Below are positions 43,203 through 53,053 of a stretch of 64,000 nucleotides of DNA, piece by piece; the first letter of the stretch is position 1; every line of letters starts with the position of its first letter. The notes beneath the pieces are model-generated. The model searched no databases. It had not been told where the DNA came from and saw only the letters and a program-made list of their open reading frames with translations. The stretch comes from DASYLJ01 sp036009625 (lineage in GTDB: Bacteria; Desulfobacterota; Binatia; DP-6): positions 19,780-83,779 of the forward strand of contig DASYLJ010000090.1 of the NCBI GenBank assembly GCA_036009625.1, given 5' to 3'. Made by a program: the position numbers and the translations under genes.

Positions 43203-44804
43203 TCAGAGCCTCAACAGCTCGGCCGCGACGATCTGCGGCAGCGTGCGCACCTGATCGAGCACGGCGGCCGGGACGGATTCGTCGACGTGGAAGAGCGAGA
43301 GCGCCATGCCGCCGACCTTTTCGCGACCGAGCTCGAGACCGGCGATGTTGATGCCGTTCTCACCGAGCAGCGTGCCGACCCGGCCGACGACGCCGGGAAC
43401 GTCGCGGTTGTGCAGCATGAGGATGTGCCCGTCGGGCACCGCCTCCATGCGGAAGTCGTCGATGCGGGTGAGGCGCACGGTGCCGGCGCCGAAGACGGCC
43501 CCCTGCACGACGGTGGTGCCCTCGGGCCGCTTCACCTCGACGCGGATCGCGTTGGCGTAGTCGCTGCCCTGGGAGGCGGTGGCCGTCACCAGGCGAATGC
43601 CGCGGTCGCGGGCGATGGTGGGCGCGTTCACGTAGTTCACCGAGTAGTTGAGGTCGAGATCGATCACCTGGTCGAGCAGGCCGCGCAGCACGGCCGTGCC
43701 GAGCGCCTTCACCTCGCGCTCCGCCACCTCGCCGATGGCCTGCACGGTGATCTCGTCCGGCTTACCCGCCTTGAGCTGTGCCGCGAGCGAGCCGAGCTTC
43801 TCGGCGAGCAGGAGGTAGGGCCGCAGCACCTGCAGCACCTCGGGTGACAGCGACGGCGCATTCACCGCGCTGTTGATCGTGCCCTTGGCGAGGAACTCGC
43901 CGACCTGCTGCGCGATGGCGACGGCGACGTTCACCTGCGCCTCGGCGGTGGACGCGCCGAGATGCGGCGTGCAGATGACGCGGTCGAGCTTGAGCAGCGG
44001 ATGATCCGCCGGCGGCGGCTCCTTCTCGAAGACGTCGAGCGCCGCGCCGGCGATCTGGCCGGACTCGATGCCCTCCGCCAGCGCCGCCTCGTCGACGATG
44101 CCGCCGCGCGCGCAGTTGATGATGCGCACGCCCTTCTTCATGCGCGCGATCGACTCGCGTCCCACGAGCCCGCGCGTCTCCGCGGTGAGCGGCGTGTGGA
44201 GCGTGATGAAGTCGGCGCGCGGAAAGAGCTGGTCGAGCGTCACCAGCTCGACGCGCATGCGCGCCGCCGCCTCGGGCGTGACGAAGGGATCGTACGCGAT
44301 CACCTTCATGCGCAGCCCGAGCGCGCGCTCGGCGACGATGGTGCCGATGTTGCCGAGGCCGACGATGCCGAGCGTCTTGTTGCAGACCTCGGTGCCCACC
44401 CACTTCTCGCGCGGCCACTTGCCGGCGCGCACGTCGGCGACCGCCTGCGGAATGTTGCGCGCCAGCGACAGCAGCATGGCGATGGCGTGCTCGGCGGTGG
44501 TGACATTGTTGCCGCCGGGCGTGTTCATGACGACGATGCCGCGCTTGGTGGCGGCCTCGACGTCGATGTTGTCGACGCCGATGCCGGCGCGCCCGATCAC
44601 GCGCAGCTTCTTCGCGTGCGCGATCACCTCGGCGGTGACCTTCGTGCTGCTGCGCACGACGAGACCTTCGAACTCGGGAATGATCTCGAGCAGCTCGGCC
44701 GGCTTCAGGCCGGGGCGCGCCACGAGATCGAGGTCGGGCTGCTCTTCGAGTCGCGCGAGCCCTTCGGGCCCGAGCGAATCGCTCAGGAGAACCTTGTACG
44801 CCAT
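43203..44804 (-). CDS. serA: D-3-phosphoglycerate dehydrogenase
   Basis: 533-residue long-form SerA (with intervening and ACT domains) for the first step of serine synthesis. NAD loop is LGIVGLGNIGTIVAERA (about residue 145), active-site Arg is in NCARGGIVDEAAL, and the Glu/His pair is near DVFEKEPPPADHPLL and TPHLGAST. The C-terminal ACT part (HNRDVPGVVGRVGTLLGENG) is the usual serine-sensing domain. Starts eight bases after the aminotransferase stop. Confidence 0.95.
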   Translation of the reverse strand: MAYKVLLSDSLGPEGLARLEEQPDLDLVARPGLKPAELLEIIPEFEGLVVRSSTKVTAEVIAHAKKLRVIGRAGIGVDNIDVEAATKRGIVVMNTPGGNNVTTAEHAIAMLLSLARNIPQAVADVRAGKWPREKWVGTEVCNKTLGIVGLGNIGTIVAERALGLRMKVIAYDPFVTPEAAARMRVELVTLDQLFPRADFITLHTPLTAETRGLVGRESIARMKKGVRIINCARGGIVDEAALAEGIESGQIAGAALDVFEKEPPPADHPLLKLDRVICTPHLGASTAEAQVNVAVAIAQQVGEFLAKGTINSAVNAPSLSPEVLQVLRPYLLLAEKLGSLAAQLKAGKPDEITVQAIGEVAEREVKALGTAVLRGLLDQVIDLDLNYSVNYVNAPTIARDRGIRLVTATASQGSDYANAIRVEVKRPEGTTVVQGAVFGAGTVRLTRIDDFRMEAVPDGHILMLHNRDVPGVVGRVGTLLGENGINIAGLELGREKVGGMALSLFHVDESVPAAVLDQVRTLPQIVAAELLRL

Positions 44805-44811
44805 CTGTTCC

Positions 44812-45963
44812 TCAGCGAGCCGGGAGGCCTTCGGCGATGACCTGCTGGGCGGCGCCGACGCCACGGCCGAGCTGGATCGGCACGCCGAACTGGTGGAGCG
44901 CGAGCTCGAGCGCCGCGAGCCCGGTGACGACGTCGAAGGCACCGATGTATCCCAGGTGCGAGAGCCGGATGATCTTGCCCTTCAACTGGTCCTGCCCGCC
45001 CGCGAACGTGACGTGCATGCGATCGCGCAGATACTTGAAGACGGCGCTGCCGTCGGTGCCCGGCGGCAGCATGACGGCGGTGGCGGCAGGGCTCGGTGCG
45101 GTGGGCGCGAGCAGCCCGAGGCCCATGGCCTTGGCGCCTTCGCGCGTCGCCCGCGCGAGCCGCTCGTGCCGTGCGTGGACGTTCGCGAAACCCTCGGCGC
45201 GCATCATGTCGAGCGCGACCTTGAGACCCTGGATGAGCGAAATGGCCGGCGTCCAGGCGGTGGTCTTCTCCGCGACGCCCTTCCGCTCCTTCTTCAGGTC
45301 GAAGTAGAAGCGCGGCAGCTTCGCGGTGGCCGTGGCCGCCCAGGCGCGCTCGGAGAGCGCGATCATGGCGAGCCCGGGCGGCAGCATGAGCGCCTTCTGC
45401 GAGCCGGTGACCAGGACGTCGATGCCGAGCGCGTCCATCGGCAGATCGATGACGCCGACGGCGGTGATGCCGTCGACCACGAGGAGCGTGTCGCGCGACT
45501 TCGTGAGCGCCGCGATCTCGGCCACCGGGTGCAACACGCAGGTCGACGTCTCGCTTGCCTGCATGTAGAGGGCGCGCGCCTTCGGGTGGGCGTCGAGCGC
45601 CGCGGCGACCTGCTCGGGCCGCACCGCCGTGCCCCACTCGACGGTGATCTCGTGCGGAACCACGCCGTAGGCCTGCGCGATCTTCGTCCAGCGCTCGCCG
45701 AACTTGCCCCCGTTGACGACGATGACCTCGTCACCGGGAGAGCACAGGTTGGTGATCGCGCTCTCCATCGCTCCGGTGCCCGAGGCGGCGAGCACCAGCA
45801 CGTCCTGCGTCGTGCCGAAGAGCTCTTTCAGCCCCTGCTGCACGTCGTCGAGGACGGCCGAGAACTGCGGGGTGCGGTGATGAATGACCGGCAGCGACAT
45901 GGCTGCCAGCACTTCAGGAGGTACGGGAGTAGGGCCTGGGGCTAAAAGGTAGGATTTGATCAT
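44812..45963 (-). CDS. class V aminotransferase (serine/phosphoserine-type)
   Basis: 383-residue PLP fold-type I class V enzyme. It opens with YLLAPGPTPVPPEVL, the PLP-phosphate loop is AASGTGAMESAI, Asp is in VVDGITAVGVIDLP, and the Schiff-base Lys is in LVTGSQKALMLPPG. Sequence alone reads alanine-glyoxylate/serine-pyruvate aminotransferase, but its position just before serA suggests it works as phosphoserine aminotransferase. First gene of aminotransferase-serA-purA. Confidence 0.92.
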   Translation of the reverse strand: MIKSYLLAPGPTPVPPEVLAAMSLPVIHHRTPQFSAVLDDVQQGLKELFGTTQDVLVLAASGTGAMESAITNLCSPGDEVIVVNGGKFGERWTKIAQAYGVVPHEITVEWGTAVRPEQVAAALDAHPKARALYMQASETSTCVLHPVAEIAALTKSRDTLLVVDGITAVGVIDLPMDALGIDVLVTGSQKALMLPPGLAMIALSERAWAATATAKLPRFYFDLKKERKGVAEKTTAWTPAISLIQGLKVALDMMRAEGFANVHARHERLARATREGAKAMGLGLLAPTAPSPAATAVMLPPGTDGSAVFKYLRDRMHVTFAGGQDQLKGKIIRLSHLGYIGAFDVVTGLAALELALHQFGVPIQLGRGVGAAQQVIAEGLPAR

Positions 45964-45973
45964 GCACCTGGAC

Positions 45974-45997
45974 CTGGCAGTGATTTGTTATTGCCAG
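45974..45997. promoter_or_regulatory. AT-centred hairpin/operator-like inverted repeat
   Basis: CTGGCAGT and ATTGCCAG form arms (7 of 8 paired) around an AT-rich centre. It lies 11 bases upstream of the aminotransferase ATG on the minus strand, where it would sit near the ribosome site. The rest of the 213-base divergent gap (45964-46176) holds the TolC promoter candidate. Confidence 0.35.
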
Positions 45998-46138
45998 AGG
46001 GGCCCAGGCGTTCGGCCCGCTGGTCGTTCGGCACTCCCTCGTGGTCGATTCCACGTAACGCCAGTCGTGCGAAGGGTTCAGGGTTTAGCCGCCGCGTCCG
46101 CGCTCTGTCAAGGCATCCGCGCGGGTCGTCCGTCTGCG

Positions 46139-46167
46139 TTGACTCGTTCTCGACGATCCAGTACCCG
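46139..46167 (+). promoter_or_regulatory. candidate promoter for the TolC-type gene
   Basis: TTGACT at 46139, 17 bases, TACCCG at 46162. The predicted start at about 46174 nearly coincides with the ATG at 46177, so the message may be leaderless. Confidence 0.38.
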
Positions 46168-46176
46168 CGACCGGTG

Positions 46177-47907
46177 ATGATGCTGTGCCGTGCGCGCGGA
46201 TGGCTGGTCGTGTTGGCTCTCACCGTGGCGGCGCCGGCCGTGGCCGAGGGCCCCGCGCCCGCTCCACCCTCGCCATTCCGCTTCAGCGTCCTCTCCGAGC
46301 AGTGGCAGACGCAGCTCGCGCGCGATCCGGCGCTCGACGTCCCGTCGGCCATCACGCGCGACCACGAGGTGCAGCGGGTCACACTGAAGGAGACGATCGC
46401 GATCGCGCTCGAGAACAATCCGGGGATCGCCGCGCGACGCCTCGAGCCGACGCGTGTCCAGCAGGACGTCCTCGAGGCGCAGGGCCAGTACGATCCGGTG
46501 GCGGCGGCCGACCTGCTCTACTCGAAGGTCGTCACGCCGAACCCGAACGCACTGTCCGGCGTCAACACGTCGGACATCTCCACCACCAGCGGCAACGTCT
46601 ACCTGCGCAAGCTCCTGCGGACGGGCGCCCGGCTCGACGTCGACTTCCTGAACGAGCGCCTCGACAACAACGCACAGTTCATCGAGCTCCGCCCGCAGTA
46701 CACGCCGCAGCTCGGCTTATCCCTCGTGCAGCCGCTGCTGCGCGACTTCGGGTGGGATTTCTCCTACCTCGTCGTGCGGGTGGCCGAGCGCACCGCGGAC
46801 GCCGCCTACTACCAGTACGAAGCCGATCTCACCGACTTCGTGGTGCAGGTCATCATCGCGTACTGGGCCGTGGTGGGCCGACGTGAGGCCGTCGAGGTTC
46901 GACGGGAGGCCATGGTGCTCGCCGAGCGCACGGTGTCGGAGAATCAGGCTCGCGTCGACGTGGGCCTCCTGCCGCCGGTCTCCGTGCTCGAAGCGCAGGC
47001 CGACGCCAAGAGCCGCGAGGAACAGCTGCTGGTCGCGCAGAACGATCTGACGATCGCGCGCCAGCGCCTCGCACAGCTCGCCTTCTTCCGCCCGCAGGGG
47101 TCCTTCGTGCCGCGCTCGCTCGAGCCCGTCGAAGACGCCGACCGCGAGGACGTGCAACCGGAGGTCGATGACTCGCTGGCGTTGGCCCTCGTCGACCGGC
47201 CCGAGATCGCGGCATCGGCGAAGGGCGTCGAGGTGCGGCAGCTGAACGAGCGAATCACGGGCAATCAGCTGCTCCCGCGGGTGGACCTCGTGGGTGGCTA
47301 TGGGCTTAACGGCCTCAGTGGGCGCACGGAGTCGTTCATCAGCGAGCGCAACCTCGGCGGCTGCACGTTCATCAGCCAGGACGTGTGGCAGTGTCCGAAC
47401 TCGCGCTTTGGCGGCCCGAAGAGCGAGGCGTATCACCGGCTCTACTCCGGTGACTTCGAGAGCTACAACTTCGGCATCCAGGTGGAGGTGCCGATCGACA
47501 ACGCCACCGCGCGCGCACGCAACACGCGCAGCAAGATCGAGCTCAACCAGGCCGAGCTGAACCATCGCCAGCTCCTCTCCGACGTCACACTCGAGGTCCG
47601 GCAGACGGTCTCCGACGTCCTCACCAGCCGCCAGCGCATCGACACCTCGCGCGTCGCGCGCGAGCTCGCGGATCAGAATCTGCGCAACCAGGAGAAGCGG
47701 CACGAGGTGGGCATGGCCACCACGAAGGATCTGCTCGACTTCCAGACGCGGCTCACCGAGGCGCGCGCCGCCGAGGTGCAGTCGCAGATCGACCACGCCA
47801 TCTCGCTGGCGCGGTGGCGACGGGCCGAGGGACAGTTGCTCGATCACTTCCAGATCGTGATCGACCGCCCCGGCGTCACGGCGACGCCCTGGTTCGCCTG
47901 GTTCTGA
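46177..47907 (+). CDS. TolC-family outer-membrane efflux protein
   Basis: 576-residue outer-membrane channel. Signal peptide in LVVLALTVAAPAVAEG. It shows the duplicated outer-membrane efflux domain: VTLKETIAIALENNPGIAAR at the start of repeat 1, and in repeat 2 FGIQVEVPIDNATARARNTR with long coiled helices (LADQNLRNQEKRHEVGMATT). No pump or membrane-fusion gene is adjacent, so it may serve distant systems. ATG 46177 is followed by a second ATG at 46180. Confidence 0.9.
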   Translation: MMLCRARGWLVVLALTVAAPAVAEGPAPAPPSPFRFSVLSEQWQTQLARDPALDVPSAITRDHEVQRVTLKETIAIALENNPGIAARRLEPTRVQQDVLEAQGQYDPVAAADLLYSKVVTPNPNALSGVNTSDISTTSGNVYLRKLLRTGARLDVDFLNERLDNNAQFIELRPQYTPQLGLSLVQPLLRDFGWDFSYLVVRVAERTADAAYYQYEADLTDFVVQVIIAYWAVVGRREAVEVRREAMVLAERTVSENQARVDVGLLPPVSVLEAQADAKSREEQLLVAQNDLTIARQRLAQLAFFRPQGSFVPRSLEPVEDADREDVQPEVDDSLALALVDRPEIAASAKGVEVRQLNERITGNQLLPRVDLVGGYGLNGLSGRTESFISERNLGGCTFISQDVWQCPNSRFGGPKSEAYHRLYSGDFESYNFGIQVEVPIDNATARARNTRSKIELNQAELNHRQLLSDVTLEVRQTVSDVLTSRQRIDTSRVARELADQNLRNQEKRHEVGMATTKDLLDFQTRLTEARAAEVQSQIDHAISLARWRRAEGQLLDHFQIVIDRPGVTATPWFAWF

Positions 47908-47908
47908 G

Positions 47909-48328
47909 TCAGCCCGGCCAGCGCGCCGCCACCAGCTGCACGCGCTCGCCGCAGGCGAGCCGCAGATGCTCGACCTGGAACCCGAGCGCCGCCAGCTCGC
48001 GTGCCGCGGGGTAGCGCGCCCGAGCCGCGCCGAGGCCACACGCACGGAGCAGGACCGCGCCGAGGGCCCGCAGGGCCAGCCCGCGCGGCTGGTTGTGATC
48101 GACGAGCACGAGCGGCGTCCCTGCCGGAAGCCGGCGACGCACCCCATCGAGGAGCGACTGGCGGGCGGATGGATCGGCCGGGGTACCGAGAAAGCTCACC
48201 ACCACGGGACCGGCAGCGGCCAACACCGGCGAACCCGCGACATGCGCCGCACCCGGCCCGAGGACGTCGAGCGTCCCCTCGGCACCCAACAACTCGCGAC
48301 AGCGCGCGGCGAGGACGGCGGCGCTCAC
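47909..48328 (-). CDS. short methyltransferase-like protein
   Basis: 139 residues, starting with GTG 48328 that overlaps the folE stop as GTGA. The middle SLLDGVRRRLPAGTPLVLVD matches the late strands of class I methyltransferases, but the N-terminal SAM loop (GxGxG) is absent, so this is either a truncated methyltransferase or a different small fold. Two bases separate its 3' end from tolC on the other strand. Function unknown. Confidence 0.55.
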   Translation of the reverse strand: MSAAVLAARCRELLGAEGTLDVLGPGAAHVAGSPVLAAAGPVVVSFLGTPADPSARQSLLDGVRRRLPAGTPLVLVDHNQPRGLALRALGAVLLRACGLGAARARYPAARELAALGFQVEHLRLACGERVQLVAARWPG

Positions 48329-48885
48329 CGCCGCTGGATCAGGTTGATGAACTCCTCGCGCGTCTTCTGCTGGTTCTGGAACGCCCCCAACATCGCGCTG
48401 GTCGTGACGCTGGAATTCTGCTTCTCGACGCCGCGCATGCGCATGCACAGATGCTCGGCCTCGAGCACCACGCCCACGCCGTGCGGCGTGAGTTCCTGCT
48501 CGATGGTAGCCGCGATCTGCGTCGTCATGCGCTCCTGCACCTGGAGGCGGCGCGCGAACACCTCGACGAGACGGGCGAGCTTGCTGATGCCGACGATGCG
48601 CCCGTTCGGGATGTAGGCGACGTGTGCCTTGCCGTAGAACGGCAGGATATGATGCTCGCACATCGAGAAGAAGTCGATGTCCTTCATCACGATCATCTCC
48701 GAGTATTCCTCGGTGAAGAGCGCCTCGTTGATGACGCTGTGCGGATCCTGCGCGTAGCCTCGCGTCAGGAACGTCAGCGCCCGTGCGACGCGATCCGGGG
48801 TGCGTGCGAGCCCTTCGCGCGCAGGCTCCGGGTCGATGACCTGGAGGATACCGGCCACGTGGGCGGCGAGATCACGTTCGTGCAT
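48325..48885 (-). CDS. folE: GTP cyclohydrolase I
   Basis: 186-residue type I enzyme, first step of folate and pterin synthesis. Zinc and active-site residues are in FFSMCEHHILPFYGKAHVAY (Cys, His) and EAEHLCMRMRGVEKQNSSVT (His, Cys); IVGISKLARLVEVFARRLQ is the family helix. ATG 48885. It follows metF by 49 bases on the same strand, linking folate supply with one-carbon use. Confidence 0.95.
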   Translation of the reverse strand: MHERDLAAHVAGILQVIDPEPAREGLARTPDRVARALTFLTRGYAQDPHSVINEALFTEEYSEMIVMKDIDFFSMCEHHILPFYGKAHVAYIPNGRIVGISKLARLVEVFARRLQVQERMTTQIAATIEQELTPHGVGVVLEAEHLCMRMRGVEKQNSSVTTSAMLGAFQNQQKTREEFINLIQRR

Positions 48886-48934
48886 GGGCTCGGGAGCTAA
48901 CCGATGGGCTCGGCTTCGGCAAGGCGACGCGGCG

Positions 48935-49819
48935 TCAGTGGCCAGCGTCGCCGAGCAGGCCCTCGGCACGCAGGTTCTCGAAGATGGCCCGCGTCGCCGG
49001 GGACTGGTTCAGCGTGTAGAAATGGATGCCGGCCACGCCGCCTCGGAGCAGCGCCGCACACTGCCGCGTGCCGTGGTCGATGCCGACGGCCATGGCCTTC
49101 GCCGGATCGTCTCGCGCGTCGTCGAGCGCCGCCTGCAGTGGCGCCGGGATGGTGTTGCCGCTCAGCTGGGTGATGCGACGAATCTGCGCCACGTTCGTGA
49201 TCGGCATGAAGCCGGCGACGATGGGCACTTCGACGCCGGCGGCGCGCGCGCGGTCGACGAAGCGGAAGAAGCAGTCGTTGTCGTAGAACAGTTGCGTGAC
49301 GACGACGTCGAGGCCGGCGTCGACCTTCTGGCGCAGGTGCTCCATGCCGCGGTCGAGGTCGCGGCACTCGGGATGGCCCTCCGGATGCCCGGCGCCGAGC
49401 AGGCACAGATCGTAGCCACGATCCCGGATGAACCGGATCATCTCGACGGCGTAGCGGAAGCCGTCCGCCGGCGACTGGAAGTCGGGGTCGGGCGGACGGT
49501 CGCCGCGGATCGTCACCAGGTTCTCGATGCCCTTCGACAGCACCAGCTCGCAGTGCCGTGCCAGCTCGTCGCGCGACGCCTCGATGCAGGTGACGTGGGC
49601 GGCGGCTTCGATGCCGAGCGCGCGGATGCGGGTGCCGATCTCCACCGGCGCCTCGCGCGGCTTGCCGCCCGTGCGGGTGACGGAGACGAACGCCGGCTCG
49701 AGCGGACGCAGGGCCTCGATGGTCCGCATCAGCGTGACCTCGCCCTCGGCCGTCTTCGGCGGGAAGAACTCGAAGGAGACGAGCGGGCGGCCCCGACGGA
49801 ACAGCTCGCGAATCTTCAC
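48935..49819 (-). CDS. metF: 5,10-methylenetetrahydrofolate reductase
   Basis: 294-residue FAD-dependent TIM barrel making methyl-THF for methionine synthesis. Opening FRRGRPLVSFEFFPPKTAEG contains the catalytic Glu, followed by FVSVTRTGG and the flavin residues in TIRGDRPPD. Ends VAGIHFYTLNQSPAT. Placed 19 bases after thrB in the same operon. Confidence 0.95.
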   Translation of the reverse strand: MKIRELFRRGRPLVSFEFFPPKTAEGEVTLMRTIEALRPLEPAFVSVTRTGGKPREAPVEIGTRIRALGIEAAAHVTCIEASRDELARHCELVLSKGIENLVTIRGDRPPDPDFQSPADGFRYAVEMIRFIRDRGYDLCLLGAGHPEGHPECRDLDRGMEHLRQKVDAGLDVVVTQLFYDNDCFFRFVDRARAAGVEVPIVAGFMPITNVAQIRRITQLSGNTIPAPLQAALDDARDDPAKAMAVGIDHGTRQCAALLRGGVAGIHFYTLNQSPATRAIFENLRAEGLLGDAGH

Positions 49820-49838
49820 GGGATGTCGCTCGGGCGGA

Positions 49839-50876
49839 CTACTTCGTGCCCTTCTTCTCGAGCGCCTTGACGCGCTGGTACTTCCGGTAGTCGTAGCCGG
49901 TGGCCATGGCCATGAGCAGGCCCTCCATGCCGCCGTCGCGCTCGCGGCGCAGGATGCGCAGGCGCTCGTAGAACTCGCGGAAGTCCTTGTCGACGCGCTG
50001 GTTCTCGTCGACCGGGTTCAAGAAGAAGTCGCGCAGGCGCGTCACGGTGAAGCGCAGCGCCGACAGGCGGAGCTCGTTCGGGAACGCGTCCCACTCGGCC
50101 AGCGACAGGGGACGCAGCGACTCGTAGCCGGCGATGAGCGACTCGAAGCGCTTCAGGTCGTAGCCCTCACCGGTGAAGCAGAGCGCGTTCACGGCGGTGG
50201 CGAGGTCGAAGATGAACTTGCCGCGGCACGCCGCCTCGAAGTCGAGGATGGCGAGCAGCTTGTCCCCTTTGAAGAGGAGATTGTCGTGGAACAGGTCGCC
50301 GTGGATGATGCCCTTCGGCAGCTTGTTCTCGAGGTAGTGCTGCAGGTAATCGACCTCGTCGTCGAGCGTCCGGACGATCTTCCGGAAGTAGGACGGGAGC
50401 TTGTCACGCACTTCGCCATAGAGGTCCGAGATGCGCTCGTAGCTGAAGCGGTTGTCGATACCCTTCTTGTAGCTCTTGCCGATGGTGTGCAGATCGGCGA
50501 GATGCCGGCCGACGTTTTCCAGACGAACCGCCGTGAGGCGATCGGGCCGCACCACCTGGCCGTCGATCCAGCGGTACACCGAGAGGCACTTGCCACCCGT
50601 CTCGCGGTACCAACGCCCCTTGCGATCGGCGACCGGCTGGGGACAGGGAAAGTTGTGCTTGCGCAGGAATATCAGCAGGTCGAGCTCGCGCTTGACGTCG
50701 AGCTCGCCCTTCACCTCGTCGATGCGGAGCAGATGCTTCCCGCGCGACGTCTCGAGGAGATAATTGCTATTGACCGATCCGTTGGGAATTCCGGACGAGG
50801 CCAGTAGCTTCACGAGCCCGTAGTCCTCGATCAGCTCCGCGAGGTCGGTCTTGTCGACGGCGGTGTAGACTGCCAT
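49839..50876 (-). CDS. thrB: homoserine kinase type II / APH-fold kinase
   Basis: 345-residue aminoglycoside-phosphotransferase-fold kinase. Typical ThrB type II segments are NSNYLLETSRGKHLLRI, CPQPVADRKG, the catalytic loop IIHGDLFHDNLLF (Asp, Asn) and LAILDFEAACRGKFIFDLA. It phosphorylates homoserine in threonine synthesis if the assignment is right; some members act on other alcohols. It heads the thrB-metF-folE group and has a good promoter candidate 50 bases upstream. Confidence 0.85.
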   Translation of the reverse strand: MAVYTAVDKTDLAELIEDYGLVKLLASSGIPNGSVNSNYLLETSRGKHLLRIDEVKGELDVKRELDLLIFLRKHNFPCPQPVADRKGRWYRETGGKCLSVYRWIDGQVVRPDRLTAVRLENVGRHLADLHTIGKSYKKGIDNRFSYERISDLYGEVRDKLPSYFRKIVRTLDDEVDYLQHYLENKLPKGIIHGDLFHDNLLFKGDKLLAILDFEAACRGKFIFDLATAVNALCFTGEGYDLKRFESLIAGYESLRPLSLAEWDAFPNELRLSALRFTVTRLRDFFLNPVDENQRVDKDFREFYERLRILRRERDGGMEGLLMAMATGYDYRKYQRVKALEKKGTK

Positions 50877-50928
50877 GGCCCCCCGTTTCTCCATAACCCT
50901 GTGGATTTCCATCCGATTCGGGCGCCGC

Positions 50929-50957
50929 ACCGTAACGTTGGACACGGAGGTTGTCAA
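50929..50957 (-). promoter_or_regulatory. candidate promoter of thrB-metF-folE
   Basis: On the minus strand a perfect TTGACA (50957-50952), 17 bases, TACGGT (50934-50929). The predicted start at about 50922 gives a ~45-base leader to the thrB ATG at 50876. Confidence 0.55.
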
Positions 50958-51075
50958 GGTGAATCTTAACGATCGTTCGCATGAACCATTGCGAAGTCGC
51001 ACGGATCTGGTGCCTTGGCGGTCGATGCAGAGGGTGAGAGCACGGCTCAGTCGAACGCCGTAACCTACTGATCCA

Positions 51076-51101
51076 ACGTGTGATTCCCCATGTTCACACG
51101 T
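51076..51101. promoter_or_regulatory. inverted repeat, operator candidate
   Basis: ACGTGTGA at 51076-51083 and TCACACGT at 51094-51101 are perfect 8-base arms separated by 10 bases. The centre spacing suits a dimeric repressor. It lies about 120 bases upstream of the thrB -35 box. Confidence 0.35.
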
Positions 51102-51310
51102 GATAAGCCGGGTCCGAATGGCGGCCTTGAAGTGCCCCCGAACAGTAGTTGAAACTATTGCGCGTCGGCCCCAGCAAGCGCCGTGCCCTGCGCATGATTC
51201 AGCGAGCCAGGCCCCATGGGGCGATTCTGGGAAGCTGGCGAGCTACGCCTCTGGCCGTGGTGCAGCGCCGCGCGTCTTTGCGCGATGCGACCGCCCGAAT
51301 GGGCAGGTGC

Positions 51311-52039
51311 TCACGCAGATGCGCTGACGCCGATGCGCGGACACCATCGCGCCAGCGTGCATTCGCTGCAGCGCGGTTTCCGCGCCGCACACACGCGGCG
51401 TCCGTGATGGATGAGACGATGCGCGAACAGCGTCCACTCCGTCGGCGGCAGCAGCGCCTGCAGGTCGCGCTCGATCTTCACCGGATCGTCGTTGACGGTG
51501 AGGCCGAGGCGGTTCGAGAGACGACCGACGTGCGTGTCGACGAAGATCGCCGGCTTGCCGTACGCGGTGCCGAGCACGACGTTCGCGGTCTTCCGTCCGA
51601 TGCCGGGCAACGCCGTCAGCGCTTCCATCGTGTCGGGCACGCGGCCGCCGTGCTCGCCCGCCACCGCGCGCGCAACCGCCTGGATCGACTTCGTCTTCTG
51701 ACGAAAGAACCCGGTACGCTTGATGAGGACCTCGACCCGCGCCGGGTCGGCGGCGGCGAGCGCGTCGGGCGTCGGCAGCTCGGCGAAGAGCGACGGTGTC
51801 ACCTGGTTCACCATCTTGTCGGTGCACTGCGCCGACAGGATGGTCGCAATGACGAGCTGCCAGGGGTCGGCGTAGTCGAGCTCGCACCACGCATCCGGAT
51901 ACGTTCGTGCCAGCCCGCGCCCGATCGCCCGCGCGCGCTTGGCGCGCTCGGGCGCGCTCTCCGTCACCACGTTCAGCGTCGCCGATGCAGCTCGCGTCCC
52001 CACGCGAGGCGTTGTAACCGAGCCGCCGGCGGCAGTCAC
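51311..52039 (-). CDS. nth: endonuclease III
   Basis: 242-residue DNA glycosylase/AP lyase. Helix-hairpin-helix with catalytic Lys in LPGIGRKTANVVLG and catalytic Asp in IFVDTHVGRLSNRL. The 4Fe-4S cysteines follow the C-x6-C-x2-C-x5-C spacing (CAARKPRCSECTLARWC). The N-terminus is about 25 residues longer than in E. coli, so a downstream GTG near 51967 is a possible start. Six bases after the idh stop. Confidence 0.93.
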   Translation of the reverse strand: MTAAGGSVTTPRVGTRAASATLNVVTESAPERAKRARAIGRGLARTYPDAWCELDYADPWQLVIATILSAQCTDKMVNQVTPSLFAELPTPDALAAADPARVEVLIKRTGFFRQKTKSIQAVARAVAGEHGGRVPDTMEALTALPGIGRKTANVVLGTAYGKPAIFVDTHVGRLSNRLGLTVNDDPVKIERDLQALLPPTEWTLFAHRLIHHGRRVCAARKPRCSECTLARWCPRIGVSASA

Positions 52040-52045
52040 GATGCG

Positions 52046-53049
<1,004 letters not shown>

Positions 53050-53053
<4 letters not shown>

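Larger units (their letters stand above)
50877..51310. other. 434-base gene-free region between thrB and nth
   Basis: No convincing gene on either strand; the small open frames here lack codon bias. It holds the thrB promoter candidate (50929-50957) and the inverted repeat at 51076-51101, and is less GC-rich than the flanks. No tRNA-like fold was seen. Confidence 0.6.

Noticed and set aside
51076..51101. CRP-type binding site
   Set aside because: The arms look like TGTGA/TCACA but the gap is 10, not 6 bases, so CRP binding is not supported.
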